A DNA stretch of 64,000 nucleotides. Source: Armigeres subalbatus. Lineage: Eukaryota > Arthropoda > Insecta > Diptera > Culicidae. Shown here in pieces: positions 40,492-50,600 of this stretch. Location: the NCBI RefSeq assembly GCF_024139115.2, contig NC_085141.1:175906994-175970993 (forward strand), in the 5' to 3' direction. Below the pieces are notes generated by a model. It ran no database searches. It was not told the origin of the DNA and saw nothing but the letters and a program-made list of their open reading frames with translations. Position 1 is the first letter of the stretch. Each line of letters opens with the position of its first letter. A program made the translations under genes and the position numbers.

Positions 40492-43400
40492 TTATTTTAT
40501 TTATTCAGACTAAGGCCGAAGTGGCCTGTGCGGTATATAAGAGTCTTCTCCATTCGGCTCGGTCCATGGCTACACGTCGCCAACCACGCAGTCTACGGAG
40601 GGTCCGCAAGTCATCTTCCACCTGATCGATCCACCTTGCCCGCTGCGCACCTCGCCTTCTTGTGCCCGTCGGATCGTTGTCGAGAACCATTTTCACCGGG
40701 TTACTGTCCGACATTCTGGCTACGTGCCCGGCCCATCGCAGTCGTCCGATTTTCGCGGTGTGAACGATGGATGGTTCTCCCAACAGCTGATGCAATTCGT
40801 GGTTCATTCGCCTCCTCCACGTACCGTCCGCCATCTGCATCCCACCATAGATGGTACGCAGCACTTTCCTTTCGAAAACTCCCAGTGCGCGTTGGTCCTC
40901 CACGAGCATCGTCCAGGTCTCGTGTCCGTAGAGGACTACCGGTCTAATTAGCGTTTTGTAGATTGTCAGTTTGGTACGGCGGCGAACTCTATTCGATCGG
41001 AGCGTCTTGCGGAGTCCAAAGTACGTACGATTTCCAGCCACTATGCGTCTCCGAATTTCTCTGCTGGTGTCATTTTCGGCAGTCACCAGTGAGCCCAAGT
41101 ACACAAATTCTTCTACCACCTCGATTTCGTCACCACCGATGCAAACTCGCGGTGGGTGGCTCACATTGTCTTCTCTTGAACCTCTTCCTATCATGTACTT
41201 CGTCTTCGACGTGTTGATGACTAGTCCGATCCGCTTAGCTTCCCTCTTCAGTCTGATGTAGGCTTCCTCCATCTTCTCAAAGTTACGTGCCATAATATCT
41301 ATGTCGTCGGCGAAACCAAATAGCTGGACGGACTTATTGAAAATTGTACCACTCGTGTTAATTCCTGCTCTTCGTATTACCTTCCAAAGCGATGTTGAAT
41401 AGCAAACACGAAAGACCATCACCTTGCCGTAACCCTCTGCGGGTTTCGAAGGGACTCGAGAATGCCCCTGAAACTCGAACTACGCACATCACCCGATCCA
41501 TCGTCGCTTTGATCAACCGTGTCAGTTTATCCGGAAATCCGTGTTCGTGCATTAGCTGCCATAGCTGGTCCCGATCGATTGTATCATATGCGGCTTTGAA
41601 GTCGATGAATAGATGATGATGTGTGGGCACGTTGTATTCGCGGCATTTCTGCAGTACTTGGCGAATGGCGAACACCTGGTCCGTGGTGGAGCGTTCGCCC
41701 ATAAAACCCGCCTGGTACTGCCCCACGAACTCCCTTGCAGTTGGTGCTAGTCGACGGCATAAAATTTGGGAGAGTACCTTGTAGGCGGCGTTCAGCAATG
41801 TGATTGCGCGGTAGTTGCTACAATCCAGCTTATCGCCCTTTTGTAGATGGGACACACGACACCTTCCATCCACTCCTGCGGCAAAACTTCCTCCTCCCAA
41901 ATCTTGGTAATGACCCAGTGCAGCGCTCTAGCCAGTGCCTCACCACCGTGTTAAAATAGTTCTCCTGGTAGTTGGTCAACCCCAGGGCTTTGTTGTTCTT
42001 CAGCCGGCCAATCTCCTCCTGGATTTCCTGGAGATCCGGAGCCGGAAGTCGCATGTCCTGCGCGCGTTCTCCCAGGTCCATCACCATACCGCCATCTTCG
42101 TCTGCCACATCGCCATTCAGGTGTTCTTCGTAGTGCTGCCGCCACCTTTGGATCACCTCACGCTCGTTCGTAAGAAGGTTCCCGTTTATGTCCTTACACA
42201 TATCAGGCTGTGGCACGTGGCCCTTACGTGAACGGTTTAACTTCTCATAGAACTTTCGTGTGTTATTAGCGCGGTACAGTTGCTCCGTTTCTTCACGGTC
42301 TCGATCTTCCTGCTGGCGCTTTTTCCTCCGGAAAATCGAGTTTTGTCTGTTCCGCGCCTGTTTATATCGTGCTTCGTTCGCCCTCGTGCGGTGTTGCAGC
42401 AATCTCGCCCATGCTGCATTCTTCTCTTCCACTAACTGCGCACATTCGCCGTCATACCAGTCGTTTCTCTGATCCGAGGGCACCGTGCCAAGTGCAGCGG
42501 TTGCGGTGCTACCAATGGCGGATCGAATATCTCTCCAGCCATCTTCAAGAGACGCTGCGCCTAGCTGCTCTTCCGTTGGAAGTGCCACTTCCAGCTGCTG
42601 CGCGTATTCTTGGGCTAGTCTACCGTCTTGTAGCCGCCCAATGTTAAGCCGCGGCGTCCGACTTCGACGCGTGTTGTACACCGTCGAGAGTTTTGAGCGC
42701 AGGCATACTGCAACGAGGTAGTGGTCGGATTCAATATTCGCACTGCGGTAAGTGCGGACGTTCGTGATGTCGGAGAAGAATTTACCGTCGATTAGAACGT
42801 GGTCGATTTGGTTTTCCGTTTCTTGGTTAGGTGATCTCCATGTGGCCTTGTGGATATTTTTGCGGGGAAAGAAGGTGCTTCGGACTACCATTCCGCGGAG
42901 GCTGCGAAGTTTATGCATCGTTGGCCGTTGTCATTCGATACGGTGTGCAGACTATCCGGTCCGATGACCGGTCTATACATTTCCTCCCTTCCTACCTGTG
43001 CGTTCATGTCACCGATGACGATTTTAACGTCCCGCAGTGGGCATCCATCGTATGTCTGCTCCAGCTGTGCGTAGAACGCTTCTTTCTCGTCGTCGGGTCT
43101 CCCTTCGTGTGGGCAGTGCACGTTGATGATGCTATAGTTGAAGAAACGGCCTTTAATCCTCAGCTTGCACATCCTTGCGTTGATTGGCTGCCACCCAATC
43201 ACGCGTTGGCGCATCTTACCCAGCACTATGAAGCCGGTTCCCAGCTCGTTGGTGGTGCCACAGCTTTGGTAGAAGGTAGCCGCTCGATGCCCGCTTTTCC
43301 ACACTTTCTGTCCTTTCCAGCAAATCTCCTGCAGCGCCACGACGTCGAAGTTGCGGGGATGTAATTCATCGTAGATCATCCTGTCGCAACCTGCGAAACC

Positions 43401-43621
43401 TAGCGACTTGCAATTCCATGTTCCAAGCTTCCAATCGTGATCCTGTATTCGTCGCCCTAGGTCTTTGCCGATTATATCGAGTCGCATTATCTCTTATATT
43501 GTTCGTAATGATTGGTTTTCTAGGCGGCTTATTGGGCCTGCGCAAACCTCCTGTCTCGTCGGAGGGCCGTCGTGTCAGGGCTGTTTAGCGTCCCACCTAA
43601 CACCAGGACTTGGGCTTACAG
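40492..43621 (-). mobile_element. Near full-length RTE retrotransposon with 15-bp target duplication
   Basis: GACCATACACCCTGA occurs exactly at 40,477-40,491 and 43,622-43,636, defining a 3,130-bp insertion in minus orientation. The 5' region (CCTGTAAGCCCAAGTCCTGG onward) is followed by endonuclease, RT and C-terminus, and a 3' tail ending in AATAAATAAAATAA on the minus strand. The length fits the about 3.2 kb usual for RTE elements. This is the best reference for the other RTE pieces in the window. It matches the JAM1 type known from Aedes, judged from memory only. Confidence 0.9.
40505..43487 (-). pseudogene. RTE endonuclease-reverse transcriptase ORF, frameshifted
   Basis: Four overlapping frames make one protein. 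43,487-42,885: KLGTWNCKSLG, VVALQEICWKG and VKIVIGDMNAQVG (APE endonuclease N, E, D-x-N). 42,918-41,830: NQIDHVLIDG and IESDHYLVAV (D, H), a basic linker, and RT entry IGRLKNNKALG. 41,900-41,358: GERSTTDQVFAIRQVLQK, FIDFKAAYDTID, GLRQGDGLSCLLFNIALEG. 41,422-40,505: LFGFADDIDIMARNFEKMEE, SKTKYM, YLGSLVTAEN, RRMNHELHQLLGE and RWAGHVARM. All catalytic residues I can check are present, but three frameshifts break it. Confidence 0.9.
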
Positions 43622-43636
43622 GACCATACACCCTGA

Positions 43637-44084
43637 ACAGAAATCATTTTCGCAGAACACCCGGAACATGTTACAAATTGGCCAGTGAGTCCTCAAAATT
43701 TATCTTTAACATAGATTCTATTTTCATCACATTGGAAAAAAAACAGATTGATCCACCTAGCAAGGACTGTGCTTTCTCGTGCATTATTAAAGAACCCAAT
43801 CAAATAATCAAATGCATTATCGGGAAATTCGTTAAAATGCTGAATAATTTGTTATATTAATTTTAAAATCACTAAGTAAAGTATTATTAGCGTGCGCGTT
43901 TTATGCGGCCTTTTTTATTATACCAGAAAGCTGCAGAAACGTTATGGCGTTATGCGTCGTAACTTCCTGCAATGAAAGTTTGCGTTTCAATTGTTGTACT
44001 AAAGTGGTGTACAAAATCGAATAGAAGAGCTTGCATCACGATGTCTTTATGGTGAAATATTAATTTCCAAAAATATGAACCTCT
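43637..44084. other. AT-rich intergenic sequence
   Basis: Nothing recognised. Confidence 0.4.
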
Positions 44085-44326
44085 GAAACACCCACCACGC
44101 GAAAGTATATGATCTCCTCTTTCATTTCGTGGGTAAATTAAAATGTTATATCGGGGTGTCTAGAACTTTTTATTCACTATTTTTTGTACAAACTCCATAG
44201 AACACTCAAATGATAACCGATTTAAACCCCCCAAAAATGTATGGAAAAAAGACCCCCGATAGAACATTTTAAAAATTCACCTACGTGAAAGACGAAAACC
44301 TATACTTTCGTGTAGTGGGTGCTTTA
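44085..44326. mobile_element. MITE with AAAGCACCCAC-type ends
   Basis: Left GAAACACCCACCACGCGAAA, GTATA; right TATACTTTCGTGTAGTGGGT, GCTTT; inverted ends of about 27 bp. Subterminal CTTTCATTTCGTGGGT and ACCTACGTGAAAG also pair. 242 bp. Confidence 0.65.
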
Positions 44327-46341
44327 AAGAAACTGATTTTTGTTTTTTTTTAATAAAGCCTCTTCGGATGCTTCAATGCAATATAACACCATGGGTCTCC
44401 GAGACTTTTATAAAAAGTTCGATTTTGGAGTGAAATGATAGCCTTTCGGTACAACTTTGTTGTACGAGAAAGACAAAAACATGGAATTTGACACACATAT
44501 ATGCACATATGCACATGACAAGTAAATACATTCCATTAAAAGCTCAACATAATTTTCTTATTTCAATCATTTTGTCTAACCCCTGTTGTACATTCGACAT
44601 AAAAGTTGGTGCTCTATCAGATCCCAATTATAGCCACTGAATTGGTGGTGGTTTTCATTAACAAGAAATTTGCAGGAAAAGTTATCATTATAGTCGAACC
44701 TTCGTGAGAAACCATTTACCAATCGAAATGCCACAAGCAAACTGATTTTCACCTCTCTTTGCAATTTGCGATAAAAGTTTTGACCAATACACTCACCGGC
44801 GATTGGGGGCTGATATAAATTATAAATCTTTAAATTGTAGAAGTTGGAATTTGTATTCTCTGTTTACGTGAAGGAAGAATCTGGTTTGCATCCCTTGTTC
44901 CCAATAAAGAGACATGTTTCCAAATCCGCTAAATCTTTATTACAAATCAACATGAATTCCTTGCACAGCTTTACAAACATTATTTATTGTTTGTTTACGA
45001 GAAGTCGCGTTTTTATTTTCTACGCGATAGAGATTTGAAGGTTTTTAGCATTGTATTATTTTTAAATTAAATTCAGTGTGTTATATTTGAGCAAATGTTT
45101 TGCTACATTTCGATTCAAAAGAGATCAAAAACATATTCTGTTGATTTTCTTTTGATGCAACTAGATTACAACTAGATCAGAGCTCCAATCTAATTAAGGA
45201 TGGCGCAGTCTACAGTACCCCATCAGAAAAAGGACTCCTTGAGTTGAAATCTTTCCATTACGTTCAACTACTTCAGAAAATTGAGACGGTACCTACATAC
45301 TTCAATATCAAAACAATGTTGAAAACTTACCTTTAATTTGGACTGAAGCGCTGTATATGGTTACATGCGTTCTCGTGTAGCGGGACTGTTTCATTTCCTA
45401 TTCCACTTAAGGCAGATTCATCTCACTTCGAAAGAAAGGATTAAAGCACCCATAATGACGACATGGATGCTCATCACTAGCATAAAAAGTCTTTTCTTGC
45501 TACCTATTTAATAGGATAGCTTTGAGAACTGTGAAATGAAGAACCAGCACAGTAACCCTATATTGAATCTATTATGCAACTTGCGAATGTAATCAAAGTT
45601 TCCATAACACGCTGACCGGATGTACTTTCAGCATCCATTACACTAAGCTTACTTGAGACCATCCATAGCCGCAAGCGGAGGGTTTAGTTTATCAATTAGT
45701 ATTTTAATTAGAAAGCTAAATAATAATTGATGTCTGTCTGGGGTGAACAGAATCAATTGCTTTGAATACAGATGCACATTTATATGTTCCGGCCAACTTG
45801 CTGTATAGGCTTCGTTAAGCACCCGTACGCTGCCGTACACGGTGGCTAATTGGAGATAACAATCACTGGAATTACTGTCGCCTGGACGTGATGTGTTTAT
45901 TGCACAATCACAACAGATGGAAATTACAGAGACAAATGGACTCGGTGCGTTGAAACCAATCCTCATAAGATTACGTCGGTTGTGGAAATCTCTCACAAGC
46001 TAAATCTCGCTTCTTCTATTGTCCAATTTGACGACAGTTCGGACAGTCGACAGATACATGCAAAAATATATGTATGTACATCGCATTACATGAACCTAAC
46101 AGCCACTGAATACCTTTAGGTAGTACACAGGGGTTGGTTTTTACGCGGATGGGTTCCATCAAGGGTTCCATCAACTGCTCGGTCAAGCTTAGTTTCCACA
46201 ACTTTTTAATTATCACTACTTTAAAAATTTGAAATAAATGAGCCGAAAATTTGATAAATTTAAAGATTTTTTTAAAGTAGCAACAACTTTAATTTATCGT
46301 TCATAGCCGCTCAAGACAAGCAAATGATATAGAGGAATGAT
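44327..46341. other. Intergenic sequence without recognised genes
   Basis: ATATGCACATATGCACAT near 44,500 is a small simple repeat. A minus-strand frame of 115 codons (45,996-45,649) has no domain I know. At 46,120-46,215 (minus) lies a partial relative of the MITE at 28,747-28,913. Confidence 0.4.
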
Positions 46342-46512
46342 GGCTTGGGCAGGTTTTGTTCTATTATTGTCAGGGGGGTTTTTGTTGACTAAATTCTATG
46401 AAATTTGGCCACAATATTCTTTGATATGCAAAGAATGCTTAGGTCAAGTTTAAGCATAATTAGTTATAGAAAAAAAAACCCTGACAATAACAGAACAAAA
46501 CCTGTCAAAGCC
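46342..46512. mobile_element. Small MITE with TTGTCAGGG subterminal repeats
   Basis: GGCTTGGGCAGGTTTTGTTC, TATTATTGTCAGGG on the left pairs with CCCTGACAATAACAGAACAA, AACCTGTCAAAGCC on the right. 171 bp, ends of about 35 bp with few mismatches. Confidence 0.65.
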
Positions 46513-46798
46513 GTCATTTCCCCTACTGATTTTTTTCCTTATCAACAAAATACTAAATTGGATTTTCCTCTACCTCGGGTTAATATTACAATCTATACAC
46601 TAACTAATTTACTTACATTAAATCTCAGATAAAATGCTACAACTGCTATGATTGTTTATCTGTGGAAATAATACTCTCGATTATAAATATTTATCACGAT
46701 CATTGCGCGCGCATTAAGCGGAATCATCAGCACACAGTTGGTAGGTACGTCCGTCGAAAAAAATATTAATCATTGGATTCAGGCATAATATGCACATA
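46513..46798. other. AT-rich intergenic sequence
   Basis: Nothing recognised. Confidence 0.4.
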
Positions 46799-47139
46799 TT
46801 AGCCCTATTGATGGTTTTTTTTTCTGTTCGGGTGTGCCACTGCGACCTGTTATTAGATCTATTGTAGCGTTACCCGTATCCTTAGTGTTTAAGTGCATGT
46901 CGAATTACTTCATTACTATTGATAAGCAACAGTGGCGCCGGGAGTGGGTGGGACATGTAGGACATGTCCTACGCATGAATTTGCCTGGGTGGGACAGTCA
47001 AAGCATTGTCCTACCCATGATTATGGTAAGAACATATGAAGTCGTTGACTGGCAAGAATCTGTGTGTTATCAAATGGTGATTTCAAAGTTAATTGAAGTT
47101 AATCATAGAGTACTGACTGCTCTTTAGAAATTTAGGCAC

Positions 47140-47558
47140 TTTATAATCCTGATAGTGCTCAGACCCGTAACGCTGGGTAGACACCTTTACGTGGTGCGTT
47201 ACGGGATAAGATCTACCACGTGACGGTTACATTGCCAGATACAGGCAAATCCTGAGTTCAGACCCAACGAATACCTTCCTCATTATCCAACTCCGTGGTA
47301 CTTACGAGGGTGTCGCTAAGTCGGTGGCCTCTCGTTAAGTAAGTACCACATCAAGACTTCCTTCCTCTCCCTAGTTACGAAGATGGGCGTGACCAGGAGT
47401 AGTAATCCTCATGCTTTTGTTATTTTTGTTTAAGACTGAATTCTGATAGCATTCTAGATAAGGATCTCAAAAGTAAAACATGAGTATCACTAGTGTCCAA
47501 TCTACGGAGTACACTGTAACAATGCTAATGCTAATGCTAATTTATAATCCTGATAGTG
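47140..47558 (+). mobile_element. 5'-truncated LINE 3' UTR with (GCTAAT)n tail, 18-bp target duplication
   Basis: TTTATAATCCTGATAGTG is exact at 47,140-47,157 and 47,541-47,558. Between them are 383 bp ending AACAATGCTAATGCTAATGC plus TAA. Inside, CACCTTTACGTGGTGCGTTA, TACTTACGAGGGTGTCGC and AAGATGGGCGTGACCAGGAG are GC-rich and non-coding. A hexamer tail is typical of several I-group mosquito LINEs. Confidence 0.8.
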
Positions 47559-48314
47559 ATCTGATGTCTAAAGGATGTCTAAAGCAAGGATGTTTTCAAT
47601 TATCTAGTAATCTGGGCTCGATCTTTTTTAGTTTGTCAATATTCCACAGCTAAATTTCAAAATGTGCCGTACGCTGAACTTCCAGTGTGAAGGTTCTGTC
47701 ATGCTTTAAATTCCACTAATAACGAAGTTAAAGCGCTATTTGCAGTAGCTTACAATAGATGATAAGCAAATATCAACCATTTAGTATTATTTGCTGCAAC
47801 TAGTGCAAACAACGAACAAAGTAGTAGAAATCCTTCGCACTAGAAGTTCACCATACTACACATTTTGGAATTCAGCCTTTGGAATGAGTTATTGACTACT
47901 AAATTACTAAATGATCAAAAATATCTTTGGTCTAAAAGTGCTCCAGGGGTAAAAAATAGCCGATTTAAGCAAATGCGATTAATTAAAAAATTTAAAACCT
48001 ATGATAAATAAAGTAAGTTTAAATGGATTATTAGAAGCCTGAAACTGAAGAGCCAAACTTGAGCCAACAGTATGCCATGCTTCTTGGCAATCCTTAAACA
48101 ATCTTGGAAAAAACAATATTTGACCTGAAAATCATAGAAAATTGCTCAACTTATGTAATTATTCTGTCCTTAAAGATCTTTTCAAGTCCTTTTAACTTGA
48201 ACTGATTAAGTAGCTGCCGCACGCATTTCTGTATCATATTAATAAGGATGGAGATGGGACAGTAATTGTCATGCTTTAAGTGACAATATTGGACAAATGT
48301 ACATCGATTTCGGA

Positions 48315-48400
48315 GACAAACTCAGTGATCTAGTTGCTACCGCTTCTGCCTATAAGCAGGAGGTGGTAGATTCGATCACAAGCTCGTTCCTTTCCAAATC
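48315..48400 (+). other. Possible tRNA-derived SINE head
   Basis: ACTCAGTGATCTAGTTGCTA then CCGC resembles a Pol III A box. GGTGGTAGATTCGATCAC 35 bases on resembles a B box. An anticodon-like stem (CTTCTGCCTATAAGCAGGAG) lies between. No aligned SINE body recognised. Confidence 0.35.
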
Positions 48401-48736
48401 TGTATGTCTGTATGTCAAAACCTCCCGTGGCACCAAAGTTCAGGCTTGTAACACCCACGAATTATGCGAATAGATTTATCAATATCCATCCAGACCCAAA
48501 TCGACATTTCCTGTTTGTCCTACCCACGACTTGGAGCGTGGATGCGCCTCTGATAAGCAATGCAGTATCGGTTTCGATACAGTTGTTTTTTTTTTCTCAA
48601 GAGCACCATGACAAGGTCCCGCTATTTAGACCCTTTACAGAGAGCAATCCCATTGGAGCGCCCCTTATCAATAGGAAATCAATCCTTTCTTGAAAAAACA
48701 GAACAGTGATACTGTTTTTAGCCCTATTGATGGTTT

Positions 48737-48865
48737 ACAGCAGAGGTTCCCAAACTTCTGGATATGCGACCCACCTAGCAGAATCTTATATTGCTTGCGA
48801 CCCACCAGGTACCAAATGCAATGATTTTGTGAAAATAGTTAAAAATGAGTTCGCGTTAGATGGAC
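48737..48865 (+). mobile_element. hAT-type terminus
   Basis: CAGAGGTTCCCAAACTTCTG at 48,740 followed by two GCGACCCACC blocks (48,764-48,806) is a typical hAT end (CAGxGGTTCCCAAxCT). The rest of the element is lost or disrupted by the SINE. Confidence 0.55.
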
Positions 48866-49083
48866 AAATCATAATACATTGCTTTTTATCCCATCATTGT
48901 ATTTGTCAAAATTTCGTCAATTCGAGGCTAACAAGATGATATTTTTATGCCCAGGGAAGACGAGGCAATTTCCAAACCGAAAATTGCCTAGACCGGCACT
49001 AGGAATCGAACCCAGCCACTCCCAGCATGGTCTTGCTTTATAGCCGCGCATCTTATCGCTAGGCTAAGGAGGGCCTCAATAGG
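48866..49083 (-). mobile_element. Feilai-like tRNA-derived SINE
   Basis: On the minus strand: GGCCCTCCTTAGCCTAGCGA (A box), CAAGACCATGCTGGGAGTGG, GGGTTCGATTCCTAGTGCCG (B box), GTCTAGGCAATTTTCGG and CCCTGGGCATAAAAATATCA, TCTTGTTAGCCTC. This is the standard Feilai layout and is better kept than the copy at 14,768. The 3' limit is uncertain. Confidence 0.8.
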
Positions 49084-49131
49084 CCCTAACGTAACCATTG
49101 TTAAATTTCACATTATCAAATATAATTTGAA

Positions 49132-49637
49132 TAGGGTAAAAGACCCAATAGTGGAGGAACTAAGCATGTTCCACCACTATTTGTTGATTCACACCAAGCC
49201 TATACTTCATTTCACTTACCTCAAGGGTGCACATGGAAGATTATTAATTGCATTTGATGCGAAAGGGGTCCTGATTGCAGTAGCATCCATCATTGTTACC
49301 TAAAATGGTACCTCCAATTATTGGTGCAGTGTTCCAATAGTTGCGGTATTTTTTAATTCGTGTTCCTATAGTTGCGAATCCTATTGTTTTCATATGGGAC
49401 TCGCAACTATAGGAACACTACCGCAACTATTGGTGCAAAGCAGAGAAAAAGAAAAGGTATTTTATTGATACTTTACCAATTGTGATGCAATTCTTAACCT
49501 GTTTTCCTGTATTTCGTGTAATGACAAGTCAACAAATTGATAGACTATATGGGTTGCTGCGTTAAATACGTAGATTGTGTAAAAACACCACTACCGCAAC
49601 TATAGGAGCACCCACGACTATCGGAACTTTTACCCTA
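49132..49637. mobile_element. TA-flanked MITE with CCAATAGTTGC array, copy 2
   Basis: An inverted relative of 35,453-35,958 at almost the same length (506 bp each). TAGGGTAAAAGACCCAATAG opens it and GGAACTTTTACCCTA closes it. Motif variants (TTCCAATAGTTGCGGTA, TTCCTATAGTTGCGAAT, GCAACTATAGGAACAC, GCAACTATTGGTGC) repeat within. Confidence 0.75.
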
Positions 49638-49727
49638 TGTGAAATTGTAAATAACATTGAATAAAAGTTTTCCAACTAAAATCGGCCACGTCTCACTATC
49701 ATATTTTTTGTATTTCGGCGAACCACA

Positions 49728-50598
49728 TAGGGGGAGATCCCCCAGTGCCGGACACATAAGTCATTTAATGGAAAACTCTCTAAGCATCCGGAATATGTTT
49801 ATCATTTAAACACGTTTTTGGACGTTGTATTTTGATGATGTATTTTGGTGAAAAATTTTCACGGCTCCCCGAGTACCGGACACTATTGCATCATGTGCAA
49901 ATATGACCAAGTTCCTATTACATGAGTAAAGACATAATTTAGAATGTTGTAGAGTTTCGACTGAATTTTGTTTAATACGCATAATTTAGAATAGTAGTAT
50001 TGTTCACTTGCTTCAAGTTGTAGATATTAACACGTGTAAGTAGAGCTTTTTTGACTCTCCAGCTCACTTTCGTACATCCTGCTCAAAATTCCCTCCATTT
50101 TCTATGACATCTTCAATTTGTTTCTGCTTATTTCTGTGGTTTTCTGATACTTCAAAGAGAAAAAACAAATGAATTGAAGTAAGTTTAACAAAACAGGTGT
50201 AAAGAATGGCTATTTGGTCACATGGAAAAACTCGCTGTCCGGACCCGGAGGACAGCTACCGGATACAGAAATTTTGTTTTGCAATATAGATACATTATAT
50301 ATCTGACATATCATGATTGCTATTTGAAATATGACTAATATTAACCATCTTGACATAATCAAAATGCATTCGATTGATTTTAATTTTGTAGATTCAAACC
50401 TTCTAAAATAAGACGAAACATGAAATTTTTGACAAATTTTGTCCAATTTCAAATTTTGTAAAAAGTTTACGACATGAGGTTCTGATATTCCATACAAGTA
50501 AAGGATTTTTCAATTTTCTTTTGTACTATATAATAAATTGGAGGGATCTCTGCAAGTGCCGTTTTTAGAAGTGTCCGGCGCTGGGGAATCTCCCCCTA
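49728..50598. mobile_element. TA-flanked MITE with CCGGACAC motifs
   Basis: Left TAGGGGGAGATCCCCCAGTG, CCGGACAC; right GTGTCCGGCGCTGGGGAATC, TCCCCCTA; 28-bp inverted ends with three mismatches. TA is at both edges. Interior copies of CCGGACAC, CTGTCCGG and TACCGGATAC lie near 49,880, 50,238 and 50,264. It abuts the 3' side of the LINE at 50,601, so it may have inserted at or caused that truncation. Confidence 0.75.
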
Positions 50599-50600
50599 CA

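Larger units (their letters stand above)
46799..48736 (-). mobile_element. Retroposon of unknown identity with 19-bp target duplication
   Basis: TTAGCCCTATTGATGGTTT is exact at 46,799-46,817 and 48,718-48,736. The inserted DNA starts with T's, so a poly-A tail on the minus strand would place the 3' end at 46,818. The body has no open frame I recognise. It contains a nested LINE tail (47,140-47,558) and a tRNA-like box pair near 48,320-48,395. A processed pseudogene or decayed LINE are options. Confidence 0.6.

Noticed and set aside
42260..43364. Plus-strand frames up to 177 codons
   Set aside because: Antisense to the RTE endonuclease and linker in the copy at 40,492-43,621.
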